A stretch of DNA of 64,000 nt. Origin: Incurvaria masculella. Taxonomy: Eukaryota > Arthropoda > Insecta > Lepidoptera > Incurvariidae. The stretch lies in assembly GCA_946894095.1 (NCBI GenBank), contig OX335644.1, forward strand, positions 18,953,595-19,017,594. The letters are read 5' to 3'. Of this stretch, positions 12,081 to 23,860 are shown one piece after another (the first letter of the stretch is position 1; each line of letters starts with the position of its first letter). Under the pieces are notes generated by a model. The model ran no database searches and was not told the DNA's origin. It saw nothing but the letters and a program-made list of their open reading frames with translations. Made by a program: the position numbers and the translations under genes.

Positions 12081-13021
12081 TCTTGCGCAGTATATACATT
12101 CCGGGAGGCCACGGAATTTTTGGTCACAAAAAAGTAAATGGCTGAATCTGCGTTCAAAGGTTAGAGACCAACCCTCTAATGCTAAATATGGCGGTCTGCC
12201 TGCGCCAAGTGGTTACGTTACCTAGATTGGCTATAGATACAAAATAGATGTTAATTTATACCTGCTGATGAATATTCTGATTGTCTGGAAATATGTATAC
12301 CTACTTTTATACAACAAAAACCAGTCGGTTTTTTAATATACTTCTTAAATATACCTAAAGTTATATCTGTAACCTTAATTGCCTATAACTATGAGATGTG
12401 ACTAAATATTTTTTTCTGTTCTGGTATTAATAAGCAAGCATGTAGTTATACTTTCATGCGTCGTTATTTGCAGCTATTAACCTTCTTATAATTTTTTTTG
12501 TTACGATAACTGCTTTATCAGGCGCATTATCTAGGTAATGCAACCACTTAGCGCAGGCAAACTGACGCAGCCGCTAACGATTAGAGGGGTTTAGACAACA
12601 ACCGTCCTATTCTACCTACCCATTAAACACCATGGTTGTTAATTAAATAATAAACCATTGACTGGTAAGCGGTTTCAGTAACAGTACTAGGGACGAACTC
12701 TGTATAATAATTAAATGGTCTTTAAAGTTTTGTTTGTGTAAAGTGTGGCATACGGCGTACGCCAGGACCTTTTAAGGTGCCCGACGACGCCCATGACCGT
12801 CGAACTTTTAAGGTCGCTGCGAAAACCATGCCGACCAGCCAGGTGCTTTTTCATATCATGTTAGAAGGATACCTCGGCAGGGAGTGCATTCCATAGTTTA
12901 CCGACCTTATAGATGAAGGCCCTAGAGGATCGGTTGGTTCTGATTTTTGGAATGTCAACAGTAACCTATTTATAACAGTTACTTGAACTGGTGTTGATAT
13001 TTTTTTATTTTTTTATTTCAG
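12081..13021. other. Intron/5' flank of gene B with LINE 3' fragment
   Basis: About 12735-12965 is a minus-strand 3' end of the jockey-like LINE (shared with 36810: 'acgccaggacct', 'cgaaaaccatgcc' and 'ggtgctttttcat'). 12180-12600 is AT-rich with nothing recognised. A polypyrimidine tract and 'ttcag' end at 13021. Confidence 0.5.
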
Positions 13022-13205
13022 AAGCAAATGTACACGGATATCGAGTTGCTTGCTCACATTTCCAAAGTTCCTGCTTGAATAATGCTTTGGGATATGCCAC
13101 ACCGTGATGATATTCATTTTACAATATGTAATTCACATGGAGGCAATCTTTGCAACAATGTTCTTTCTAAAAAGTTGACATAAGAAATTCTCGTCGAAAT
13201 CAAGT
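13022..13205 (+). pseudogene. Decayed start of gene B finger exon
   Basis: Aligned with gene A exon 4 (shared 'gagttgct.gc.', 'cgtgatgatat' and 'aaatcaa.tttgctga.tca'), it carries a TGA early in the frame, a TAA after SKKLT and a frameshift. It shows that gene B lost its original upstream reading frame. Confidence 0.65.
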
Positions 13206-15416
13206 TTGCTGAATCATCTAAGAGTCCGTAAACCTAGGCACTCATTTACAGAGCTTTCGGTAAAGAAAATTGGTAAAATCTTTTACCACTGTCACAAAAT
13301 GTTCTCACAAAAAACGAAATTACTCGTGCACACACAAGCTAACACTGATGTGAAGAGGTCCAGCGAAAGCTCTGATTTGAATGAGCAAATGCAGGGGCAC
13401 GCAGGCGAGCCAGCCTTTGCGTGCCATTTTTGCGGCAAGACGTTTCGCTATAGCTCACATTTTATTGAACACATGCGAGTGCATACGGGTGAGAAGCCCT
13501 TTGATTGCAATTCTTGCGACAAAAGGTTTGCTCTAAAGTCAAATTTGAAAAATCACATGCGGGTGCACACTGGAGAGAAGTCATTTGAGTGCAAATCTTG
13601 TGGCAAAATTTTCGCTGCAAAGTCAAATTTGATTAGACACATGCAAATGCATGCTAGTGAGAAGCCCTTTGAGTGCATAACTTGCGGAGAGAGGTTTGAA
13701 AATAATTTATGTTTGACAGCTCATATGCGATTGCATGCTGCTGAGAAGCCCTTTAAATGCAAATCTTGCGTCAAGAAGTTCGCTCAAAGTGCACAATTGA
13801 TTGCACACATGCGAATGCATGATGGTGAGAAGCCCTTTGACTGCCAATCTTGCGGCAAAAGCTTCGCTCTACGATCAAATTTGGTTGCACACATGCGAGT
13901 GCATACTGGGGAGAAACCCTTTGAGTGCCAATCTTGTGGCAAGAGGTTTGCTCGAAAGTCAAGTTTGACTAAACACATGCGAGTGCATTCAGATGAAACA
14001 TCCTTTGAATGCAAATCCTGCAGCAAGACGTTTCGTTATAGCTCAAATTTGACTACCCACATGCGAGTCCATACTCACGAGATCATGAACATGCATTGCG
14101 ATAGTGGTGTAGAAATGTATCGGCACAAATTTAGTGGCAACAGACTCAGCGAAATCTCTGATTTAAATAAACATGTGCATGTGCAAACTGTCAAGACACC
14201 GTTTGTGTGCCCTTCGTGCGGCAAGATGTTTCGCAGCAGGTCAGATTTGTCTTCTCATACATCTGTATATACTCGCAAGAAACCCTTTGAGTGCAAATCT
14301 TGCGGTAAAATGTTTAATAATAACTTACGTTTGACTTCTCACATGCGAGTTCATACTGGTGAGAAGCTCTTTGAATGCATGTCTTGTGGCAAGATGTTTT
14401 TTTATAGCTCTCAATTGATTACACACATGCGAATGCACACTGGTGAAAAACCCTTTAAGTGCCAATCTTGCAGCAAGACGTTTCGTTATAGCTCACAATT
14501 GACTGCCCACATGCAAGTTCATACTCACGAGATCTCGAGCGTGCATGCCCGCAGTGTTGTGAAAAAGAATCAGTACAAATCTAGTGACAAGAGACGCAGC
14601 AAAAGCTCTGCTTTAAATAAGCATGTGAGGCTGAATACTGGTGAGGCACCCTTTGTGTGCCATTCTTGCGGCAAGACGTTTCACTATAGGTCACGATTAA
14701 TTACCCATATGCGAGTTCATACTGGCGAGAAACCCTTTGAATGCAAAACTTGCGGCAAGAAATTTGGGAATAACTCGCATTTGACTGCTCACATGCTAGT
14801 GCATACAGGTGTGAAGCTCTTTGAGTGCAAATATTGCAGAAAAAGTTTTGGTCTAAGGTCAACTTTGATGACACACTTGCGAGTACACACTGGTGAGAAG
14901 CCCTACGAGTGCAAGTCATGCATCAAGACGTTTGCTCAAAATGGACAATTGATTGCACACATGCGAGTGCATACAGGTGAAAAGCCCTTTGAGTGTACAT
15001 CTTGCGACAAAAAGTTCGCCCTAAGATCAAATTTGATTACGCACATGCGAGTGCATACTGGCGAGAAAATCTTTGAGTGTCAACCTTGCGGTAAGAGGTT
15101 CGCTCGAAGGACAAATTTGACTAGACACATGCGAGTCCATACTGGTGAGAAGCCTTTTGAGTGCAAATCTTGCAGCAAGAGGTTTAACAATCTATTATAT
15201 TTGACTAACCACATGCGAGTACATACTGGTAAGAAGCCCTATAAGTGCAAATTATGTGACAAGACGTTTGGTTATAGCTCACATTTGGCTAACCACATAC
15301 GTGTGCACACTGGTGAGAAACCCTTTGAGTGCAAATCTTGTGGAAAGACGTTTCGTTATAGCTCACATTTGACTACTCACATGCGAGTCCATACTTGTGA
15401 GAAGGCATTGGAGTGA
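13206..15416 (+). CDS. C2H2 zinc-finger array protein, gene B (5'-decayed paralogue)
   Basis: Open frame of 736 codons holding about 21 C2H2 fingers (first FACHFCGKTF, last FECKSCGKTF); one has Tyr for the final His. A Cys-poor degenerate finger precedes them. Linkers are mostly TGEKPF type. Three related modules each contain a non-finger spacer (one starts THEIMNMH, one THEISSVH), pointing to internal duplication. The homologous exon of gene A begins at an acceptor equivalent to 13021/13022, but here 13022-13205 contains stops and frameshifts, so translation could begin only at about 13206 (MLNHLRV). The N-terminal sumoylation region of gene A is absent. It may be a working finger-only protein or a recent pseudogene whose array is still open. 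The ORF ends where one base is missing in a further finger. Confidence 0.7.
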   Translation: MLNHLRVRKPRHSFTELSVKKIGKIFYHCHKMFSQKTKLLVHTQANTDVKRSSESSDLNEQMQGHAGEPAFACHFCGKTFRYSSHFIEHMRVHTGEKPFDCNSCDKRFALKSNLKNHMRVHTGEKSFECKSCGKIFAAKSNLIRHMQMHASEKPFECITCGERFENNLCLTAHMRLHAAEKPFKCKSCVKKFAQSAQLIAHMRMHDGEKPFDCQSCGKSFALRSNLVAHMRVHTGEKPFECQSCGKRFARKSSLTKHMRVHSDETSFECKSCSKTFRYSSNLTTHMRVHTHEIMNMHCDSGVEMYRHKFSGNRLSEISDLNKHVHVQTVKTPFVCPSCGKMFRSRSDLSSHTSVYTRKKPFECKSCGKMFNNNLRLTSHMRVHTGEKLFECMSCGKMFFYSSQLITHMRMHTGEKPFKCQSCSKTFRYSSQLTAHMQVHTHEISSVHARSVVKKNQYKSSDKRRSKSSALNKHVRLNTGEAPFVCHSCGKTFHYRSRLITHMRVHTGEKPFECKTCGKKFGNNSHLTAHMLVHTGVKLFECKYCRKSFGLRSTLMTHLRVHTGEKPYECKSCIKTFAQNGQLIAHMRVHTGEKPFECTSCDKKFALRSNLITHMRVHTGEKIFECQPCGKRFARRTNLTRHMRVHTGEKPFECKSCSKRFNNLLYLTNHMRVHTGKKPYKCKLCDKTFGYSSHLANHIRVHTGEKPFECKSCGKTFRYSSHLTTHMRVHTCEKALE

Positions 15417-15480
15417 AATCTTGTGGAAAGAGGTTTATTGTTAGTGCATCTTTGACTAGGCACTCCAGTGGTCGCACTTC
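15417..15480 (+). pseudogene. Frameshifted finger remnant after gene B stop
   Basis: 'gagtgaaatcttgtggaaag' compared with the usual 'gagtgcaaatcttgtgg' lacks one C, which creates the TGA stop. The remaining finger ('catctttgactaggcac') continues out of frame. Confidence 0.65.
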
Positions 15481-15664
15481 ATAAAAGTTATGCAATTAGC
15501 GGCCTGGGGCACGGGCACTGGTGTGCCTCAGAGTGAGTCAGTTCTTGTACTGATTTTTGTAATATGTTGATAAAATTAAAGGAATGTGGAATATAAAGAC
15601 ATTTATTATAGTTATCATACACAGAACCTTTAATTTATGCAACTATAGATGATAGTTTTGCTGA

Positions 15665-15800
15665 AAATATGACCTGGGTTCCTTCAAACCTATTGCGAAG
15701 AAGCACCCGGGCGGCAGCCATGGTAGTTGTGGCCCCTGAAAATAAATTCAAAGCCGATGGGCGTCGTCGGATTGAGATCTGATGTACGCCTAATGTCTTG
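15665..15800 (+). mobile_element. LINE 3' fragment (jockey-like)
   Basis: It contains 'ggttccttcaaacc', 'gaagaagcacc' and 'ggcggcagccatggtag', the plus-strand 3' tail shared with 16612-16840 and, reversed, with 36810. Confidence 0.55.
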
Positions 15801-15839
15801 CATAAAGAAGGGCTCGTTTTCTAACCATATCTTCAAGGA

Positions 15840-16440
15840 ATGTGATATGTATGTATGTATAATCAACGTGAAGCAAGGACACATTAAATAAAGAAAGCAC
15901 CCTTTAAAAAGAACTACTTTACGAATATACTGCAATACTCAGTAGTATTGCGTCTTTCGATTTCGCCTCCTGCCAACACAGTGTAAGATAATACCTACAT
16001 ACATTGATTTAACGCTTTACCTGTGTTGCGGACATTTAATGCAAAGATTAAATATTCAAACTTATTGCCGTCGTCACCAACATCGTATTTCGCATCAGAC
16101 GCTAGGTGCCAGTCCTAGGTTTACTTAAGGTTGGCGTAGGTATATTTATACTTTTCCGTACTAAGCACATCCTTTGCTTACGTAAAGCGTTGAATCAATG
16201 TATGTAGGCATAGTCTTAAAATCTGTGTTAGTAGAGACATTGATTACGAGAAGTAGCAGGTGCCTGAATTGGAAGACGAAATACCCGCGAATTATATGGC
16301 ATTTGTGGTTCTGTCTAAATTTGTTGTTTAGCTCCTTCCACAATATTACTAGACCCTGTATCTGGTGTACCCAGAAACATGCTGATCTACTCCTTAATAT
16401 CATGATGCATGCATTTTATTTCTGTTATCCTTCTGGTAGT
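15840..16440. repeat. Dispersed repeat of unknown class
   Basis: It shares 'gtgaagcaaggacacatt' with about 17845-17880, and 'aagaactactttacgaatat' plus 'actgcaa' with about 29325-29355. The three sites appear to be copies of one non-coding element about 0.5 kb long. No ORF worth calling. Confidence 0.5.
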
Positions 16441-16611
16441 CAAACTACACTAAGTTACGTTAGTTAAAAATAACCTGTAAAGAAATTTCACTGGTTTATA
16501 AATAAGTATATTTAGTCTCCATTCATGTCAGGTACACTTCAGAGCCGAATGGTACTGCCATACTTACATCTTTATTGAAACAGTTTCAGTTATTAGCTTC
16601 GACTTCATATT

Positions 16612-16840
16612 ATGCGACAGGGGTCGGTATACTATGGGATGGACTCCCTGCCAAAGTATTTCCCCAAGTATAAGCTAAGGTCCTTCAAACATGGTATGAA
16701 GAAGCACCTGATTAGATGGCAAAGTTTTCATAGTCCTGAAAGTGAAAGTCGTAAAGCCTACTGGCTCAAGGGCACCTCTTCGATGCGACATATGGTGTGC
16801 GCCATATCCCGCGCGATGCATAAAAAAACCAGCCAATTTC
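16612..16840 (+). mobile_element. LINE 3' end with A-rich tail (jockey-like)
   Basis: Plus-strand reading gives GMDSLPKYF, FKHGMKKHL and later MRHMVCA, matching the C-terminal end of the LINE at 36810 (GIESLPKFF, KHGVKKHL, YGARHM). It ends 'cgcgatgcataaaaaaa'. The body is missing. Confidence 0.65.
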
Positions 16841-16849
16841 CAGCCAGAT

Positions 16850-17106
16850 TCGCTCACGAAGGGTTCCGTACCATCGTACAAGATTTAACACAAAGTAATC
16901 ATGTTTTTTTGCATGGAATAAAAATTAAAGGGAGTCCCTTTAATTTTTATTATTTTTTATTTTACCTATTTGTTGTTTTAGCGGCAAAATAAATACACAC
17001 TTATCTATTTCATGTGATATAGCCCTGTGACAGACGGACGGACGAACAGCGGAGGCTTAGTTATAGGGTTCCGTTTGGTACCCTTTGGCTATGGAACCCT
17101 AAAAAA
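16850..17106 (+). repeat. GTTCCGTACC/GACGG dispersed repeat (plus)
   Basis: It contains 'cacgaagggttccgtacc', 'agcggcaaaataaatacac', a short (gacg)n tract and the end 'ggaaccctaaaaaa'. It begins directly after a LINE A-tail, so its own 5' end is missing. Confidence 0.7.
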
Positions 17107-18570
17107 CTGACTGAAGTATCGAAGAATCGGTTATTTGCTTTTCTTTCTGAACTGTAAGAATTTTGTATGCAGAATAGCACCGGACTAACCAAACAAAATG
17201 CTATTAAGTCCGCGATAATCCCCATATTAAAGTTAGTGCTGTGTATCTTTAATTAAACATCTTCCTTTGTCTAATTTAAATTATTGTTCTCTCTTTTTCA
17301 CTTCTTCTTGCTAGTATTTTGATTTTTTCTTTCTAGATACATTTCTCTACTATATGTTTTAGTTTGCCAGAACAGATGGAGAGAGTCGGGTCTCCCTGGT
17401 TTTATTTTATTCTTTCTTTTAAGTATACTACTGCTTAGTTAGCAATTTACAAACAAACCTCAAGACCATTAATATGGTCAAGGCACCAAGGTCCATTAAT
17501 GTGGCACTAAGACGAAAAACGATTTTTTATAATTAGATTATATGTATAAGGCTATAATAATAATAATAAAATGTATTTACATTTTACGTCTTGGTTTGCT
17601 GCCATGTGAAATGTATTATGTAAGTATATCGTTTATATAAACTAATACATACTATTTTGTTAATTATGATGGTAGTTTGATTGTTTCTTCCCTAGGTGAC
17701 TCTGTTGTTGACTAGCGGCGCTCCCTTACTGACTCTACACTGAAACTTATTCTTAGTTCATTCCGCCAAGTTCGACAGTAATTCATATTTAAAATAGATC
17801 ACAAATTGCATTTGAATCAACCAAATAATAATAATGTGATATGTATGTAGAATCAACCGTGAAGCAAGGACACATTCATTCAAGTAAGAGCCCTGTCAAT
17901 GTCTGCAACGCACATAAGCGCTAAATCAATATATGTATTTTCTTATGTTAATCTATAATCTTAAACACTGTTTAAAATGAGGCATTGATTATGGGAAGAG
18001 GGACTGTAGGAGAATTACAAATTATTGTTATAAAGCAGGTTGGGCAATTTGTAGACACAATACCTGCGAAAAAATATGTCTATTTTGAGGAATTTTTATT
18101 TGAAAGTTTGTGCTATGGAAACATGCTGATATATCTTATATATAAATTAGAAAATAATACATTGAGCTTGATTAGTAAAGTTTAAAAAAAAACGAATAAT
18201 TGAGTGTCACCTAGCGGCATACGCAGCTTTAACATAACACCTATGTATGTTTCTGTATAAATAATTATCAGCCAGAATATTTATTTAATAACTAGCCGAG
18301 GTACCCGGCTCCGCTCGGCTCAATGTCATTTTGTCGGGCTGAGTTATATCCTAGATAAATAGTAACCTGGCTGGCTGGTCCAAAAGGCTAGTCGACGATA
18401 ATGTATCTACGTAGGAGCCGATGTTGCATGATTGAATAAGAAAACATCCAAATATTGCCATTCATAAATTCAGTGGAAGGAATGTACATAAAATCCTTTT
18501 TTGAAAATGTTGGTTGATTGCTTCGAAGTTTTTTGAAAACATTTGCCGCCGTTTGGGATGATTCTGCACG
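17107..18570. other. No gene seen
   Basis: AT-rich DNA. About 17165-17230 is an 'actctgaatac'-family MITE fragment ('ccggactaacc', 'aaagttagt'), and about 17830-18110 is a copy of the 15840-16440 repeat. No splice-supported exon found. Confidence 0.4.
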
Positions 18571-18574
18571 GGCA

Positions 18575-18740
18575 TTGCTTCATTGACATGGATCGAAAAC
18601 ATGGATATTTTCACGGCCGCTTCGAATATCTTCTATTCAGTGAGATGGTTGGTAACTCAGGCGGGATTAACCCTACCACCTAGTTAGTAAGAAAGGGGAC
18701 CTAAAATTTTACCTGGAATCCGTCACACAGCCAGCCTCAA
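18575..18740 (-). repeat. SINE fragment (minus)
   Basis: It contains 'gaaaacatggatattttc', 'gcgggattaaccctacc' and 'acctagttagtaag'. Partial copy. Confidence 0.6.
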
Positions 18741-18959
18741 CATCCAAAACGGTCACCCATCCGATACCCGAATGCGCCATTAAATTTCATACGTAGATGC
18801 AATGCGCATATTAATTGAGTGAGTTGTTCGCAAGGTATGAGCCTTTAACCCTACCGATCACCTCTGTCGTAATTTAAAGTGATGTACTCCGCCAATTTGA
18901 CTGACTGCTCCTGCATGTATTGTTTTGTTATAAATACTGAACCCTCAACGTTCACTCCT

Positions 18960-19190
18960 CTGGTAAGTTTGCGTGATGTTACGTAGCCCATAAGAAATGC
19001 GCAGATTTAGGATAGATTTAGACACAAACCGCGCCTAAATCGGGTAATTGGTACCCGAAGCAAGGTTAAGTTATCATTTTATACTACGGGTCACCCTCTG
19101 GTAACTTAGCGTGATGCTAAATGTTGTGTGATTCATTTATTGAACTGTCATTCAGGGCATTTGACATAACTTATACAACATGCCCCTTTT
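18960..19190 (-). mobile_element. Candidate 3' LTR and polypurine tract of the gypsy element
   Basis: Reading the minus strand, AAAAGGGGCA (19181-19190) is followed at 19180 by TGTTGTATAAG, the arrangement of a polypurine tract next to an LTR beginning TG. It lies directly downstream of the integrase end. Two copies of 'ctctggtaa.tt.gcgtgatg' lie within it. The far LTR end is not defined. Confidence 0.4.
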
Positions 19191-19336
19191 AATGAAAATA
19201 CTTAATTTAAATACAATAACAATGAGCATACTTCTACTCCTATACTTTAACAGAAAACATATATTTATGGTTTAACACCAACACTTATGAATAAATGATA
19301 ACATTAATTTAACTAAATAATTATTAGAACTGTACT

Positions 19337-22134
19337 TCAAGAAAAGGTTAACCGGCTGGGTGGTCGTACAGCTTTACCAGAACGAGTATAACATGTCACT
19401 CCTGGACTCAGGTTTCTATTGTCAGGTGGATTAGGAACGGCTCCAGGTTCAAATGTCTTTAGTGGTGAGGGATGCGAGAGTCCTGATGCGTTATCAGAGA
19501 TTGAATTATCGTGTTCTATCAAACTACCGCTTTCTACTATGACTTCCTCTTCTACCTCACTATTCTTCTTAGACGGAGCTGGAACTAATATATGCTAATG
19601 TGCTTCTTCTGTAATGTACACCCTCTTCATTTCTCACTATATAACTTCTTGGTTGAGAACATTTTTCAACAACTGTACCCGGGGTCCATCTATCTGTTGG
19701 TGTTTTCCTAAAAAATACCTTACTATTGTGTTTTATTTCTGGCAACTCTTTAACTCTTCGATCGTGGTAGTAACACATCTTTGCATTCTTGGATTCTATG
19801 TTGCTTTTATACTTTTTATAGTCAATTAATTTCGATTTTAAACTTTCCTCACTAACTGGTAAGACCGTTCTTAAATTTCTTGACATCAATAACTGAGCCG
19901 GCGAAAAACCTGTCGCCTTAACCCCGTTCCTGTACTGCAGTAATCCTAAATACGGATCGGTTCCCGTTTCGTCAGATTTATGCAAAATTTTCTTTATAAT
20001 ATCAACGGTTCGTTCTACAAGACCGTTTGATTTTGAATGTCGCGGGCTAATAAATGCAGGTGTTATGTCCCATTTAGATAAGAAGTTTCGAAATTCTATG
20101 GAGCTAAATGGCGGTCCATTATCAGCTACCATTATCTGCGGTCGCGCAAAAATAGATTTAAGTGATTTTATAACTTTTTGAGCCGTATAACCCGACGACA
20201 TCGGGGATATCTCGAAATATTTTGAAAAGTAATCCGTAACTAAAAGGAAAATATTTTTCTTATGGTTCTCAGGGGTATTCAGCTGGTGGATGGGGCATTA
20301 GAGGTTCACTAGGGTTCGCATTTCTATACTTAATACATGTTGCACAGCTTTCAACCCTATTTTTAATATCAACTGACATATTAGGCCAATATAACACATT
20401 TCTCGCTTGGTTTTGACATCGTTCTATTCCAAAGTGCCCTTCGTGTATTATGTCTAACATTTCTGACCTTAATATTGTTGGCACAACTATGCAGTTTCCT
20501 TTGAAAAGCAACCCATCTACCACATGTAAATCATGACTGATGTTATAATATGGCTTCGCCATGTCATTTACTTTATTTTTCGATATCGGCCAACCCTCAT
20601 AGTAATATTTTATTACAGCTTGTAATGTATCATCCGATTTGGTCAAGAGCTGCAGTCGTTCTAGTTTCTCAGACGACACAGCTAAATTTGAAACTAACAG
20701 GTTAGCATGTATTCTTAACACCTCATCAGTAATTACTGTTTCACACTCCTCAGCTGTGTCTACCGGAGCCCTAGAAAGTGTGTCCGCTACAAAAAGATTT
20801 TTACCTGGTGTATAAAACACTTCTAAATCGTAAGCCTGAAGGACCATCATCATTCGTTGTAACCGTGTAGGAACTTCTGCTAAAGGCTTTTTGAATAAGG
20901 TCACCAGCGGTTTGTGGTCTCTCTCTACCATTGTCTTCTGTCCGTATACGTATTGATGAAATTTTGTGCAACCATATACTATCGCATATAACTCTTTTTC
21001 TATTTGAGCATATCGACATTGCGTTTGTGTAAGCAATTTGGAAGCAAATGCTATAGGATTTTTATTATGTAAGATGGATGCACCAACTGCTGACTTCGAG
21101 CTATCAACCGATAATGTTATAGGGATATTCGGGTTAAAGTATGTCAACACTGGTGCATTTGTTATAATTTTTTTTAGTTTTAAGAATTCATTATCATGTT
21201 CATGCGACCAATGCCACACTACATTATTCTTTAAAAGAGTTCTCATGTTTTTGTCTTTTCAGATAGTTGTTCTATGTATTCACCCAAATATGTAATCATT
21301 CCTAGAAATCTTTTTAGTTCGGTGACATCTTTTGGAACTGGTAAGTCTGAAATTGCTTTAATTTTAGAAGAATCTATGGACATCCCCTCTGAGTTGAAAA
21401 GATGACCCAAATATTTTATTTCAGTCAAAAGAAACTTACACTTTGCTTCGTTAAATTTTACGTTCATTTTCCTTGACCGCTCTAAAACTTCCTTTAGTAT
21501 TTTATTATGATTTTCAATTGTATCAGCGAACACGAGAATCATCTAGATAAACTAAAACCCCAGGAATTTCACGAAAAATGTCAAACATATTTTTATGAAA
21601 TATTTCAGGCGCGCAAGAAACGCCAAACGGAAGACGTTTGAACCAAGTTTGAACCGATATCTGCCAAATGGCGTCCCAAATGTGCACAAGCGGGAACTTT
21701 GGTCGTCTAGCTTTATCATCCAAAAACCAGACTGAGCGTCAAGAGTTGAAAAATATTTTGCACCGTTTAATTTGTGTCTCATTTCATCTATGGTTGGTAA
21801 TGGAAAATGACATCTCTGGATAGCTTTATTTAACTGCCTTGGATCCAGACATACTCTGAGAGAACCATCTTTTTTTTTCAACTAATACAATAGAGGAAAC
21901 CCATTCACTCGGCTCAGATACTTTTTCAACGACATCTTTTGATTCCATTCTTTCTAGTTCTATTTTATATCTATCCATTAATTTTAGGGGAACTTTTCTT
22001 GGTGCATCGATTTTCGGTTCAGAGTTTGGTTTTGTACTAATATGATATGAACCAGGTAAACATCCCAAACCACTGAAGACATCTTTGAACTGATTTAATA
22101 AATCAGAACTATTTACACTTTTTACTACTTTCAC
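19337..22134 (-). mobile_element. Ty3/gypsy retrotransposon pol remnant (broken)
   Basis: Minus-strand order is reverse transcriptase (22134 to about 21243), RNase H (about 21246 to 20800), then H2C2 integrase zinc region and integrase core (about 20500 to 19569) and a basic C-terminal tail (19522 to 19337, TRSGKAVRPPSRL). Visible motifs are VYLDD in the reverse transcriptase, TLDAQSGFW, RNase H VDSSKSAVGA with FVADTLSRA, the CATCIKY knuckle, and integrase ADNGPPF and GLVERT. The frame is broken at an A-run near 21870, near 21530-21720, at 21243, around 20202-20268 and at 19569. Gag, protease and the 5' LTR are absent. The element is dead; the exact clade within Ty3/gypsy is not determined. 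Confidence 0.85.
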
Positions 22135-22635
22135 CAGGTTTTGTTCTTCACATGTTGGAAGTCCTAGAACCGTTTAACCCTCAAATTGCGAAAAAAAATT
22201 AAACGTCGCTTTGAATGAGATTTGAGAATGAGAATCGTACATACTTCGTGTGCCTTCGATATTTAGTCAAATATGAAAAAAAGTAGTATTTCAATCCTTT
22301 AAAATATTTAAAATGAAGAAAAAGTGCCGCCCGATCTCAAAAATATAATATGAAATGATAAAACAGTTATACTTTAACCCTACCTATACTTCAATAAACA
22401 CCCAATACAAATATAATTCTCCATTCAGATAAATAAGCCACAAATAACTTATAAAGAAAACCTACATATTTGTTCTTCCTTTCCGTGTGGAAAAGAAGCA
22501 AAAAAGTTACTAAAGTGCTGTCAATCTGACAGCTGGTTTATTTTGACATTTATGTTCAGTGTTGCGGTCTGTTAGGAAATATCAGGATTATATGTATTTT
22601 CGCTGGAAGTCTTATGCTTAATGAAAAACTTATGC
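22135..22635. other. No gene seen; junction upstream of gypsy remnant
   Basis: AT-rich DNA without recognisable gag or LTR. The pol remnant simply loses homology here, consistent with 5' truncation. Confidence 0.35.
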
Positions 22636-22639
22636 CATA

Positions 22640-22960
22640 GACTAAGGAAGCTTATGCTAGATGTAATAAGACCCTGTTCGTGTTTAATAGCTCGCGGCAG
22701 CGCGGTGGCCACGGTGGCAGCCTCATCGCCGACCATATATTCCTCCAATACGATGGTACCAACCCGGATGGGCTTAATCCTACAACCTAGTTGGGGAAGC
22801 GGACCTACAGTTCTACATTCAGTTCGAACGGCTCGCATTCGTGACCAAATGCCCACTTATACAACTCAGAAAGAGAAATAAAGTGGTGCATGAACGGGAT
22901 CGAATGGAGACGCGGAGAATCCAGACGCCATCGCGCCATGGAGGGGACACCCTGCTACGA
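22640..22960 (-). repeat. SINE copy with tRNA-like head (minus)
   Basis: It contains 'aacccggatgggcttaat', 'ctcagaaagagaaataaag', 'gtggtgcatgaacgggatcg' and a head region ending near 'catcgcgccatgg'. The 3' third differs from other copies. Confidence 0.6.
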
Positions 22961-23860
22961 ACCAGTCAATTTGCGTTCCCTGTTTCATAATGGTATTTTT
23001 GGATTTTATTAAATTTATAAGTTTTAACATTAGGTCAAATATTAACTCATGTTTCTTTGAACTTTCGAATATCTCTCAACTCGTAATTAAGTATATAACC
23101 AATCGTAATTAAAAAAATGGACGATATTTTTTCTTTTTGTTTTTTGGGAACGCTACTTTTGGCATGGCAACATCTTTGGTGACCCCGGCCGCACGTGCTA
23201 CGCGGCACTATTTTGTGTGACGAGACGAGTGCCTTAATCTATTTGTGGTGCCGTCGGCGTCCTGAGAAGGCCTTGCCAAAACTAATCGAGCATAGCAGGC
23301 TGAACACTACAGTATAAGGTAAATATCTGCGACATCCAACTGCGTGCGGATCTCTGTATACTTTTGAGGTTAGGATTTTGTTATGATAAATTCTTGTTTA
23401 TAAGTCGCATCGTATCTCGAGTCCTCGTTCCCACTATGTCTGACGTTAAGATCATTTATTTCGGATGTCTGAAATAAAACCTGGCTATTTCATATTAGTT
23501 TTCAAAGTCAATCATATAAGCAGCAACACAAACAGTTTATCGGTAGCAATCTTAACCCCGTGGTACTGATTCGGTCAAGGACTCCGCTAGACTTTCAGAA
23601 TAGTCTGTGCTTTCGCCGGAATAGGTTGTGAAACGATTTGTTCTATGGAATACATCTACGTTGTGTTTAACTGTATGTCATGTTTGGTGATGAAAACGTT
23701 TATGGAATGGTGATAAAATTGACCCTCATTGTCTAAAAGGCAAACATGCATGATGGTCGAAGACAAAGCTCTTGTGACTGATGGCATAAGACAAACTCAG
23801 AACTCCTTGTAACCCCTTCAGAATACATAGGTATGTTTGCAGTTAGAGGACTCTGTGCTG

